DNA of 64,000 bases from Ignavibacteria bacterium RIFOXYB12_FULL_35_14 (GTDB lineage Bacteria; Bacteroidota; Ignavibacteria; Ignavibacteriales; Ignavibacteriaceae): NCBI GenBank assembly GCA_001803045.1, contig MHAR01000008.1, positions 116,877-180,876 of the forward strand, written 5' to 3'. Under the pieces are notes generated by a model, which was not told the origin of the DNA, did not search any database, and worked only from the letters and a program-made list of their open reading frames with translations. Shown here in pieces: positions 36,206 to 44,507 of the stretch. Made by a program: the position numbers and the translations under genes. Position 1 is the first letter of the stretch, and each line of letters opens with the position of its first letter.

Positions 36206-37504
36206 ATGAAAAAAATAATGTACACATTATTTTTCCTTTCCTGCTTATTTTTACTAGGCAGTATGTCATTCCCGCAGCTTAATTTCGAAGAGAACTTCGA
36301 TTATCCTGCCGGCGATAGTTTAAATACTCATGGTTGGGTTGCACACAGCCAACCTGGGGTAAACCCTGTAATGATTATTGCAGGAAGTTTATCCTATCCT
36401 GGTTATTCTTCCTCCGATATCGGAAATTCGGTTGATGTTATCGGTTCAACTGCAGTGCCATCACGTGAGGACTTAACCGCAACTTTCAATATAGATAGTG
36501 TCTCAAACGTTTATTGTTCTTTTCTTGTTAAAGTTGTTTCAATTGGGGCTCAGGTGGATTATTTCTTTCATTTCAGAGAAGATCCTGTTGCAGCTATTTT
36601 ACGAGGTAGAGTGATGTTGCAAAATAACGGCAGCGGAGGATTTAACTTTGGAATTAGTAAAGGAAGTACAACAGTCATTGATTGGGATACGACAGCTCGT
36701 ACTTTCAATGAGACATATTTAATTGTATTAAAATATGAATATATAGTAGGAACAGATAATGACCTTATTCATTTATTTGTTAATCCTCCATTGACAGGAA
36801 TTGAACCTAGTACTCCTGATGCAACAGTTCCAGATACAAATACTGATATCATTGTTAATGCAGTTTCAATACGGCAGGGCTCGAGAGATTATTCTGTTCA
36901 GCTGGATGGAATCCGGGTTGCTACTTCTTGGTCGCTGGCACCGATACCTGTTGAATTAGTTGGTTTTTTTGCTCAAGCAAATAAAGGAGGAGTTTTGTTA
37001 ACATGGGCTACTGCTTCAGAAACTAATAATAAAATGTTTGAAGTACAGAGAAAATCTAATAATTTGAAATATACAACAGTAGCGCAGGTTAATGGTTCCG
37101 GTACTTCAACGCATAAGAAATTTTATTCGTATTTGGATTCCAACGTTGAGCCAGGAAATTATATGTACCGACTAAAACAAATCGATTTTGACGGAAGATT
37201 TGAGTATTCCAACGAGATTGAAGTATATGTAAATACACAGCTTGACTTTTCATTACAACAGAATTACCCAAATCCATTCAACCCAGCGACGACAATAGGA
37301 TTTGGAGTAAGAGAAAAATCCAGAGTAAGGATCGCTGTTCTTAATACAATTGGTGAAGAAGTTGCTGTTGTCTTGAATGAAGAAACAGAACCTGGGTATA
37401 ATAAAGTTGAATTTAATGCATCTAACCTGCCGAGTGGAGTATATTTCTACAGAATCCAAGCTGGAAATTTTATTGATACGAAGAAGATGATTCTGCTGAA
37501 GTAA
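36206..37504 (+). CDS. T9SS-sorted secreted protein, lectin-like, function unknown
   Basis: 432 residues, AGGAGG before ATG 36206, signal peptide. The N-terminal half (FEENFDYPAGDSLNTHGW and later strands) resembles a beta-sandwich of the concanavalin/LamG type seen in many T9SS proteins. A linker domain ATASETNNKMFEVQRK and NVEPGNYMYRLKQIDFDGRFEYSNE, read in parts, is the usual fibronectin-III-like module before the sorting tail. The tail has NYPNPFNPATTIGFGV and SGVYFYRIQAG with a final KKMILLK. It lies 43 bases after the PGA-linked T9SS gene and may be the last gene of the cluster. Two palindromic repeats follow it. Confidence 0.85.
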   Translation: MKKIMYTLFFLSCLFLLGSMSFPQLNFEENFDYPAGDSLNTHGWVAHSQPGVNPVMIIAGSLSYPGYSSSDIGNSVDVIGSTAVPSREDLTATFNIDSVSNVYCSFLVKVVSIGAQVDYFFHFREDPVAAILRGRVMLQNNGSGGFNFGISKGSTTVIDWDTTARTFNETYLIVLKYEYIVGTDNDLIHLFVNPPLTGIEPSTPDATVPDTNTDIIVNAVSIRQGSRDYSVQLDGIRVATSWSLAPIPVELVGFFAQANKGGVLLTWATASETNNKMFEVQRKSNNLKYTTVAQVNGSGTSTHKKFYSYLDSNVEPGNYMYRLKQIDFDGRFEYSNEIEVYVNTQLDFSLQQNYPNPFNPATTIGFGVREKSRVRIAVLNTIGEEVAVVLNEETEPGYNKVEFNASNLPSGVYFYRIQAGNFIDTKKMILLK

Positions 37505-37511
37505 GGAAATA

Positions 37512-37539
37512 GTAGGGAGACGATGCATCGTGTCCTTAC
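37512..37539. repeat. Short palindrome, family G copy 2
   Basis: 28 bases opening GTAGGGAGACGATG and closing CATCGTGTCCTTAC. Outer bases and length match 18360-18387. It begins seven bases after the stop of the T9SS gene. Confidence 0.7.
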
Positions 37540-37567
37540 TAAAATAAAAACATAAAGAGTGTTCAAC

Positions 37568-37618
37568 GAAACCTTCGAGGTTTATGTAACTTTTGCGAGA
37601 GGTAACCTCGAAGGTTTC
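37568..37618. repeat. Palindromic repeat, family B copy 2 (perfect)
   Basis: GAAACCTTCGAGGTT (37568-37582) and AACCTCGAAGGTTTC (37604-37618) pair without mismatch around a 21-nt loop. The arms are identical to those at 18568-18616. It is preceded by GAGTGTTCA, as in the other copy. No T run follows, so it is not a standard terminator. Confidence 0.9.
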
Positions 37619-37686
37619 CATTTAATATAGACTTGATTTCACAACTTCGTAAATTTAGATTGGAAATACACAAATACTATTCTTAA

Positions 37687-40600
37687 TTGAAATTCAATCT
37701 AAAGTTAATTTTCTGTTTATCTATTCTTTTTTCTTATCAAGAATACATCTCGGCTCAGCCGAAGTATTATTCAACGATAGTTCAAGATACGATTCTGATA
37801 AATTTCTCCAACAAGTATGAAATAAGTCAAATCAATATCATTCCATTCACGGAAACGATTCAACTTAGAAATTCAATACTCCATAAGGCAAATTATTTTT
37901 TTAATTATGAGAGAGCAGTGTTCTTTTTATCCGATACACTTCAGTATTCAATTTTTGATACGCTGATAGTTACTTATCAGGCAATCAAAATTCCTATTCT
38001 CAAAGAATATCGGAAGCGAAGCTTAGTCACTCGGTATGATCCGCAGCGAAGCGATACTATAAGAGTGCCTCAATCTGTTTTGAGCAGTTTCAGTCCCGAA
38101 TCAATTTTTGGATCCAACATTGAAAAAAGCGGAACGTTGGTTCGCGGATTTACTGTAGGTACAACAAAAGATTTCACACTCAACAGCGGATTACGTTTAC
38201 AGCTTGCCGGCAGATTATCTCAAGATATTGAAATTGTTGCTGCGCTCACTGATGAAAATACTCCAATTCAACCTTCAGGTAATACTGAACGGCTTGAAGA
38301 GCTTGATAAAGTTTTTATTCAGATAAAACATCCAAATGCCGTTGGAACTTTTGGCGATTATCAGGTTCAAAAACGGCAAGGTGAGTTCGGAGTTATAAAT
38401 CGAAAATTGCAAGGACTAATTGGAGAATTTAATTATGAAGATAATTCTGCATATTTCTCAGTTGCAAGCTCGCGGGGAAAATTTGTTTCCAACTCCTTAA
38501 TTGGAGTGGATGGAGTTCAGGGTCCTTATCGCCTGACCGGTTTAAATGGTGAACGTGAAATTATTGCAATTGCTGGAACGGAAAAAGTTTTTTTAGATGG
38601 TATCGAATTGAAAAGAGGCGAGAATAACGATTATGTAATTGAATATTCGAATGCACAGTTAACATTCACACCAAAGCGATTGATAACTTCAGTCAGCAGA
38701 ATCACAGTTGATTTTGAATATACGGACAGAAGATATTCACGCAATTTTTTCGGTACAGGTGTAACATCAAAATTATTTGATGGCAAAGTTGGACTTAAAG
38801 TTCAATATTTAAGAGAAGGTGACAATGAGGATTCACCAATTGATATTTCTTTATCAGATGATGACAGAAGAATACTTTCGTTTGCAGGCGATGATAGATT
38901 AAAAGCTGCCAAATCCGGTGTGTCGCTGGCTGCGCCGGATTCATTTGGAGTTTTAAAGGGAACATACATCAGACTCGATACCCTCATCAACAGCAGCCAA
39001 TATTTTTATTATCGCTATGCGCCTGGCGATACACTTGCAATCTTTAATGTTTCTTTCAGTTACATCGGTGAGTTTCAAGGAGACTATGTTAGAGAGAGTT
39101 TAGGCAACTTTAGTTTTGCCGGAATTGGGAAAGGAAATTATGCACCGGTTATTCTTCTGCCATTGCCTGAGCTTAAGCAATTGGGTAATGTCGCGGTGGA
39201 ATTAAAACCATTTGAAGATTTCATTTTTAATTTTGAGTACGCAGGAAGCTTGTGGGATAAAAATAAATTATCAGGTATTGATGACGACGAAAATTATGGC
39301 TATGCTACAAATATATTTCTTCAGATGAATCCCAAAGCAATTCATGTTGGAGATTTGAACCTGGGAAAAGTTGGTTTATCGTACAAAGATAGATTTGTGC
39401 AATCAAAATTCACTTCGCCTGACAGGTTCAATGAAGTGGAGTACAACAGAAACTATAACATTTCTCAAATTACTGAACAGGTTGATGAGAAGCTGAGAGA
39501 ATTAACTCTTAAACTTTTCCCTATAGATGAACTGAAAATTCAAAGCTCGTTTTCCTTTCTGCGCCGTGGTGATAATTTCAAGACTGATCGCTACAATAAT
39601 ACTATCCAATTTTCAGATCAGAAATCTTACAATGCTTTTTATAACCTTGATTATGTTTCGAATAAAAATGTGAATTTGAAAAGCAGTTGGTTAAGACAAA
39701 AAGGATCGGCTAACTATTTGATTTGGAATCTTAAACCTGGAATAGATTTTTTAGCCGAGGATAGAAAAGACTACAGGCAAAATTTTGATTCACTGCTTTC
39801 CAACAGTTTAAGATATTATGAATTAATCCCATTCATTGAGTTGAAAGAGTTTGAGGGATTTAATGCTTCGGCAAAATTCTCTTTACGAAATGATTATTTC
39901 CCGGTCTCGGGAATAATGCTGCGTGAATCAAGATCAACAGCGCAATTTTATGATTTGGCTTACACAGGTCTTAGTGAGATTAATTCGAACTTAAGTTTAA
40001 TCTTTAGGCAGAAAAAATATTCAAACGATTTTAAGCAAAAAGGATTTTTGGACAATGAGACAATTCTGATGCGGTCACAATCAAGATTTAATTTTTGGTC
40101 TCCACTGTCAGGAGATTTGTACTATGAAGTATCCACCCAAAAGTCGGCACGTTTAGAAAAAGTTTTTATTAAAGTTGAGAAGGGGACAGGCAACTACATT
40201 TATGTGGGCGATTTAAATAACAACGGAATAGCCGATGAGAATGAATTTGAGCCGGCAATATTTGATGGTGAGTTTATTCAGATCACTTTACCGACTGAAG
40301 AATTATTTCCTGTAATTGACTTAAAGACAAGCACCCGCTGGAAAATTGAATTTGGAAAATTTTTCTCCGAGCGAAATGGATTTCTACAAGTTCTTGAAGT
40401 GCTTTCGAGTGAGACTTACTGGCGTGTTGAAGAGAACAGCAAGGAAACCGATTTTAAAAAAATATATCTTTTGAATTTTTCGTCATTTCAGAATGAACAA
40501 ACGACCATTCGCGGATTCAATTTAATTCAACAGGATTTTTTCGTAAATGAAAATAATCAAGAACTATCTTTTAGATTTAGATATTCACAAAGGAAAAGTC

Positions 40601-41157
40601 TTAACCAATTTTCCGGTGGAGTTGAGAGAGCTTACAATCGGGAGAGGAGCTTGAGAATTCGTTTTAGGTTGATCAAAGAGTTCAGCAATCAAACCGACAT
40701 TATAAATGAACAGGATAATGTTTATGCGCCCGTTACATCGAATAGAAAACGATTGATTAACTCGAATAAAGTAATATCGGATTTTTCTTACAGACCGGAA
40801 AGAAACATTGAGGTTGGATTTAAGATTCAAGTAAGCCGGAGCGAAGATGATTACCCGAATGTTCCAACAATTATAGATAATAATTCCCAGTCAATAAGAT
40901 TCAATATGTCTTTTGCAGGAAGCGGCAGACTGAGAATGGAAGTGGAAAGATCGGAACTGATTGGAAAATCAAATCAGAATTTTATTCCATTTGAATTAAC
41001 CCGCGGCAATGTAATTGGAAAAAATTATTTTTGGCGTCTGAATTTCGATTACCGTCTTACTGCTAATTTACAATCAACGGTAAATTATGATGGAAGACTG
41101 CTGAGTGGAGGCAAAGCAGTTCATACAGCTCGTGCAGAAGTGCGAGCGTATTTTTAG
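37687..41157 (+). CDS. Very large putative outer-membrane beta-barrel protein
   Basis: 1156 residues from TTG 37687, with a signal peptide (MKFNLKLIFCLSILFS, cleavage after ISAQ). The rest is beta-rich with regularly alternating aromatic strands. Recognisable stretches include GTLVRGFTVGTTKDFTLNSG, GTFGDYQVQKRQGEFG, GVDGVQGPYRLTG, KVFLDGIELKRGENNDYVIEY and a C-terminal strand ending AEVRAYF with terminal Phe. The GxDGVQGPYRL/LDGxxLxRGxxxDYxIxY pattern resembles repeats found in SprA-like and other giant Bacteroidota outer-membrane proteins, but I cannot name the family. SprA itself is about twice this length. It is flanked by repeats and has no close neighbour in an operon. Confidence 0.72.
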   Translation: MKFNLKLIFCLSILFSYQEYISAQPKYYSTIVQDTILINFSNKYEISQINIIPFTETIQLRNSILHKANYFFNYERAVFFLSDTLQYSIFDTLIVTYQAIKIPILKEYRKRSLVTRYDPQRSDTIRVPQSVLSSFSPESIFGSNIEKSGTLVRGFTVGTTKDFTLNSGLRLQLAGRLSQDIEIVAALTDENTPIQPSGNTERLEELDKVFIQIKHPNAVGTFGDYQVQKRQGEFGVINRKLQGLIGEFNYEDNSAYFSVASSRGKFVSNSLIGVDGVQGPYRLTGLNGEREIIAIAGTEKVFLDGIELKRGENNDYVIEYSNAQLTFTPKRLITSVSRITVDFEYTDRRYSRNFFGTGVTSKLFDGKVGLKVQYLREGDNEDSPIDISLSDDDRRILSFAGDDRLKAAKSGVSLAAPDSFGVLKGTYIRLDTLINSSQYFYYRYAPGDTLAIFNVSFSYIGEFQGDYVRESLGNFSFAGIGKGNYAPVILLPLPELKQLGNVAVELKPFEDFIFNFEYAGSLWDKNKLSGIDDDENYGYATNIFLQMNPKAIHVGDLNLGKVGLSYKDRFVQSKFTSPDRFNEVEYNRNYNISQITEQVDEKLRELTLKLFPIDELKIQSSFSFLRRGDNFKTDRYNNTIQFSDQKSYNAFYNLDYVSNKNVNLKSSWLRQKGSANYLIWNLKPGIDFLAEDRKDYRQNFDSLLSNSLRYYELIPFIELKEFEGFNASAKFSLRNDYFPVSGIMLRESRSTAQFYDLAYTGLSEINSNLSLIFRQKKYSNDFKQKGFLDNETILMRSQSRFNFWSPLSGDLYYEVSTQKSARLEKVFIKVEKGTGNYIYVGDLNNNGIADENEFEPAIFDGEFIQITLPTEELFPVIDLKTSTRWKIEFGKFFSERNGFLQVLEVLSSETYWRVEENSKETDFKKIYLLNFSSFQNEQTTIRGFNLIQQDFFVNENNQELSFRFRYSQRKSLNQFSGGVERAYNRERSLRIRFRLIKEFSNQTDIINEQDNVYAPVTSNRKRLINSNKVISDFSYRPERNIEVGFKIQVSRSEDDYPNVPTIIDNNSQSIRFNMSFAGSGRLRMEVERSELIGKSNQNFIPFELTRGNVIGKNYFWRLNFDYRLTANLQSTVNYDGRLLSGGKAVHTARAEVRAYF

Positions 41158-41163
41158 TTGTAG

Positions 41164-41220
41164 TGTCACACTGAGCCAGTTGAAGTGTGGCTGTCGGTCT
41201 TCGAGATGCTCAGACTGACA
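41164..41220. repeat. Imperfect palindrome of the TGTCACACTGAG type
   Basis: TGTCACACTGAG (41164-41175) faces CTCAGACTGACA (41209-41220). An inner hairpin CACACT/AGTGTG lies in the left half and CTTCGAGATG in the right. Sequences of this kind (TGTCA...CTGAG...TCGA) are common between genes in Bacteroidota. Only one copy is seen in the window. Confidence 0.65.
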
Positions 41221-41272
41221 TAAAAAAACTTTTCGAAAAAAATATGAATTAAAAATTATATGAGACGTAAAA

Positions 41273-41737
41273 ATGTTAACAATAATATCTAACATGATTG
41301 AAGCCCATATCTTCAGAATGAAAAAGGGGAAGATTGAGTTTTTATTACTCAAGCGATCTGAAAATGAAATCTATCCCGGTTTATGGCAAATGGTTTCAGG
41401 TACAATTCACAAAGGTGAAACGGCTTCCCAAACCGCTTTGAGAGAAATTATTGAAGAGACGGATCTTAGACCGAAAAAAATGTGGGTTGTTCCAAACATT
41501 AATTCATTCTATTCGCCGGAGAAAAATCATATATCTGTTTTACCAGTTTTTGCCGTTCAAGTTAATGCTGGTTCCAGAGTCAAAATATCTCATGAGCATA
41601 CCGAGTGTAAATGGGCAAGTAAAAATAAAGCTAAGAAAATGCTGGCATGGATCGGACAAAGACGATCTATAGATATTATCTATGAATATCTAACTAAGCA
41701 AAAAAGCCATCTTAATTTTGTAGAAATAAAAATTTGA
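41273..41737 (+). CDS. Nudix hydrolase
   Basis: 154 residues, cytoplasmic. The Nudix box lies at about 44-66: G-x5-E-x7-REIIEETDL, where the usual EEXG ends in EETD instead. The Glu residues that bind magnesium (REIIEE) are intact. The opening ISNMIEAHIFR and the GLWQMVSGTI before the box resemble dihydroneopterin triphosphate pyrophosphatases (NudB-like), but the substrate cannot be fixed from sequence alone. The start at ATG 41273 has a weak GAGAC upstream; ATG 41294 is possible. Confidence 0.88.
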   Translation: MLTIISNMIEAHIFRMKKGKIEFLLLKRSENEIYPGLWQMVSGTIHKGETASQTALREIIEETDLRPKKMWVVPNINSFYSPEKNHISVLPVFAVQVNAGSRVKISHEHTECKWASKNKAKKMLAWIGQRRSIDIIYEYLTKQKSHLNFVEIKI

Positions 41738-41805
41738 GTTTCATCAATTTACATTTCTTTAGCTATTTGACTATTTTTCATCAGTAAAAAAATAATGGTG
41801 ATAAT

Positions 41806-42723
41806 TTGAGCTTATTAGTTGTTGGTTCCGTTGGTCTTGATACAGTTTATACCCCATTCGATAAAATGGAAGATGCACTGGGAGGTTCCGCAACTTATAT
41901 TTCATTAGCGTCGAGCTATTTTACTGGCCCTATTCATTTTGTCGGTGTTGTTGGAGAAGACTTCCCAAATGTTTACATAAAACTTCTTGAGAATCATAAC
42001 ATAGATTTAGAGGGTTTACAAGTTATTAAAGGCGGGAAAACTTTTCGCTGGGCAGCAAAATATCATTACGATCTTAATGTTCGTGATACACTGTTAACTG
42101 AGCTAAACGTTTTCCAATCGTTTAATCCTGTAATTCCTAAAAAATTTCAAAAGGCACAATTTGTTTGTTTAGGTAATATCGATCCTACCTTGCAGTTAAG
42201 AGTTTTGGCTCAGCTTGAAAATCCAAGATTTGTTGTTTGCGATACAATGAATTACTGGATTGAGGGGAAGAAAAAAGAATTACTGGAGCTGATAAAAAAA
42301 GTTAACGTTTTAATAATTAACGATTCAGAAGCAAGACTCCTCGCACAAGAACCAAATCTTATCAAATCAGCGAAGATGATTCGGGAATTAGGTCCTGAAA
42401 TATTAATTATAAAAAAAGGCGAGCATGGTGCGCTTCTTTTTGTTGAAGATCAAATATTTTCTGCACCCGCCTATCCGCTCGAAATGATATTTGATCCTAC
42501 AGGTGCTGGAGATTCCTTTGCAGGAGGTTTTACAGGCTATCTTCATAGAACACAGGACCTAGGTCCGGATAACATGAAATGTGCCGTAATTTATGGAAGC
42601 GCTATGGCTTCTTTCTGCGTTGAAAAATTCAGTATAAAAGGATTGGAAGATTTAGAATATCTCCGCGTGCAAGATAGATTTAGAGAGTTTCGTAAACTTT
42701 CGAGATTTGATGAAAAAGAATAA
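41806..42723 (+). CDS. PfkB-family sugar/nucleoside kinase
   Basis: 305 residues from a TTG start at 41806, with GGTGA upstream. The N-terminal substrate motif ALGGSATYISLAS and the C-terminal DPTGAGDSFAGGF (catalytic Asp in GAGD) are both present. PfkB kinases phosphorylate ribose, adenosine, fructose phosphates and others. It overlaps the next gene (MtnA-type isomerase) by 14 bases, so the substrate may be ribose-like: a pentose or nucleoside whose 1-phosphate product the isomerase then uses. MtnK, the usual methylthioribose kinase, is a different family. Confidence 0.9.
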   Translation: MSLLVVGSVGLDTVYTPFDKMEDALGGSATYISLASSYFTGPIHFVGVVGEDFPNVYIKLLENHNIDLEGLQVIKGGKTFRWAAKYHYDLNVRDTLLTELNVFQSFNPVIPKKFQKAQFVCLGNIDPTLQLRVLAQLENPRFVVCDTMNYWIEGKKKELLELIKKVNVLIINDSEARLLAQEPNLIKSAKMIRELGPEILIIKKGEHGALLFVEDQIFSAPAYPLEMIFDPTGAGDSFAGGFTGYLHRTQDLGPDNMKCAVIYGSAMASFCVEKFSIKGLEDLEYLRVQDRFREFRKLSRFDEKE

Positions 42724-43726
42724 TTACTTTTCATTTCAATTAATTGATGATAAGCTAACTTTCCTCGACCAGACTAAACTACCATTCGAGAAATCATATA
42801 TCGAGACAGATGATTGTGAACGCATTGCCAAAGCAATTGAAAAGCTTGAGATAAGAGGCGCTCCGGCAATCGGAGTTGCTGCTGCTTATGCTCTTGCATT
42901 ATCCATTAAAAATTCTATTAAAGAAAAAATTAATTCCACCTTTGAACTTGCTTATCGAAGATTGTCGAACACAAGGCCTACAGCAGTGAATCTTTTTTCT
43001 GCATTAGAAGAAATGGAAAAAACTTATATCCAAAATAAAAACACTGATAATCTATACGGGGTATTAAAGAATAAAGCTATCGCTTTGCATAATGATGATA
43101 TCGATAAGTGCCATCGGATTGGAAAAAATGGTTTAGCTATTTTCAAAAAAAAATCTAACGTTCTTACACATTGCAACACCGGCAAATTAGCAACTGCCGG
43201 AGATGGCACAGCTTTTAATATCCTCAAGATGGCATTTGAAAAAGGATTAGTTTCTTTTGTTTATGTTGACGAAACCCGACCATTGTACCAAGGGCTGAGA
43301 TTAACAGCTTTTGAGCTTGAGCAGAATGAAATCCCGTTTAGCGTTCATACAGATTCTATGGCGGCAGTTCTAATGAAAGAGAAAAAAGTTGATTTGGTTA
43401 TTGTCGGTGCCGATAGAATTGCATTAAACGGTGATACAGCAAATAAAATTGGAACTTATAACCTTGCCGTGCTGTGCAATTTTCATGACATACCTTTTTT
43501 TGTTGCTGCTCCAACAACAACAATTGATCGCACTATACCTTCGGGCGAAGAAATAATAATTGAGTATAGAAAAAAGTCTGAAGTATTAAGTCATCGATCC
43601 ATGAGTATAGCTTCTGACTCGGTTGAAGTATTTAACCCCGCTTTTGATGTCACTCCTTCTCATCTCGTTTCTGGTATAATCACAGAAGATCAGGTGTATC
43701 TTTTCCCATATAATTTTATTAAATGA
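42710..43726 (+). CDS. mtnA: S-methyl-5-thioribose-1-phosphate isomerase (MtnA/eIF2B-alpha-like)
   Basis: 338 residues from ATG 42710 (an in-frame TTG at 42707 is also possible). It isomerises methylthioribose 1-phosphate to the ribulose form in methionine salvage. Signatures are RGAPAIGVAAAYALA, THCNTGKLATAGDGTA (with the catalytic Cys), the family segment VGADRIALNGDTANKIGTYN (20 residues, with the catalytic Asp), and FFVAAPTTTID. It overlaps the PfkB gene by 14 bases and recO by four (ATGA), so the three genes are coupled. Related enzymes act on ribose-1,5-bisphosphate or deoxyribose analogues, so the exact substrate depends on the kinase. Confidence 0.92.
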   Translation: MKKNNYFSFQLIDDKLTFLDQTKLPFEKSYIETDDCERIAKAIEKLEIRGAPAIGVAAAYALALSIKNSIKEKINSTFELAYRRLSNTRPTAVNLFSALEEMEKTYIQNKNTDNLYGVLKNKAIALHNDDIDKCHRIGKNGLAIFKKKSNVLTHCNTGKLATAGDGTAFNILKMAFEKGLVSFVYVDETRPLYQGLRLTAFELEQNEIPFSVHTDSMAAVLMKEKKVDLVIVGADRIALNGDTANKIGTYNLAVLCNFHDIPFFVAAPTTTIDRTIPSGEEIIIEYRKKSEVLSHRSMSIASDSVEVFNPAFDVTPSHLVSGIITEDQVYLFPYNFIK

Positions 43727-44478
43727 GTGATATACTTAAAACTGAGGCAGTAGTTCTCCACAAGATAAAATATGGAGATACAAGCATCATCGTTACTTTA
43801 TTCACAAAAGATTATGGGAAGCTCACTGCTATAGTTAAAGGCGGAAGAAATCCTAAATCCAGGTTAGGTCTGATTGTTGATACTTTTAATTATCTCCAAA
43901 TCGTTTTTTATAAAAAGGATTCGAGAGAAATACAATTGATTTCAAGTGCCGATATCATTTCTCATTTCCCGAATATTAAAAAAGATTTAGAGTGCCAGAG
44001 GTATGCACAAGCCATTTTGGAATTAGTGAAAAATTTAAATGTTGAACATGAAGTAAACCGTAAATTATTCAACGGCTTGATAAGAATCTTTTCATTAATG
44101 AATGAATCTAAAGAACCGGCAGTGATTCTGTTCGCCCGTTTTTTTATGTTCTTTTTATCAGAGCTTGGATATCAGCTGCAATTAGAGCAGTGCTCTAGTT
44201 GTGGTAAAAAAGAGCTATCAAAAAGTGAATTGTCATACAACTATGAATTAGGTATTTTTTGTAGTGATTGTCAGGCAAATGTAGTTGAATCTTTTCATAT
44301 AAATATGGAACTTTTCGCAGTTTTGATCTGTCTAAAATTCAATAAAAGAATGGAACAAGTGAACAATAGTCTGATTGAAAAAGCAATTTCGTTTATGGAA
44401 AAACATCTAAAACATCACGTACCGGATTTCAAAGGAATACAATCCCTAAGCTTGTTTAATAACTTAAATAGCAAATAA
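43723..44478 (+). CDS. recO: DNA repair protein RecO
   Basis: 251 residues. RecO helps load RecA on SSB-coated single-stranded DNA. The N-terminal OB fold reads LKTEAVVLHKIKYGDTS, IVTLFTKDYGKLTAIVKGGR and KSRLG, in the usual order. Past the helical part there is a zinc-finger-like motif CSSCGKKE...CSDC (about 165-186). Length and order are typical. It starts within the last four bases of mtnA. Confidence 0.93.
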   Translation: MSDILKTEAVVLHKIKYGDTSIIVTLFTKDYGKLTAIVKGGRNPKSRLGLIVDTFNYLQIVFYKKDSREIQLISSADIISHFPNIKKDLECQRYAQAILELVKNLNVEHEVNRKLFNGLIRIFSLMNESKEPAVILFARFFMFFLSELGYQLQLEQCSSCGKKELSKSELSYNYELGIFCSDCQANVVESFHINMELFAVLICLKFNKRMEQVNNSLIEKAISFMEKHLKHHVPDFKGIQSLSLFNNLNSK

Positions 44479-44507
44479 ATTTTTATAAAATAAAAGAGGT
44501 TCATGAA

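Noticed and set aside
37568-37618. Family B palindrome as a terminator of the T9SS gene
   Set aside because: The stem is perfect but no T run follows and the loop is 21 nt; the same sequence occurs elsewhere as a repeat.
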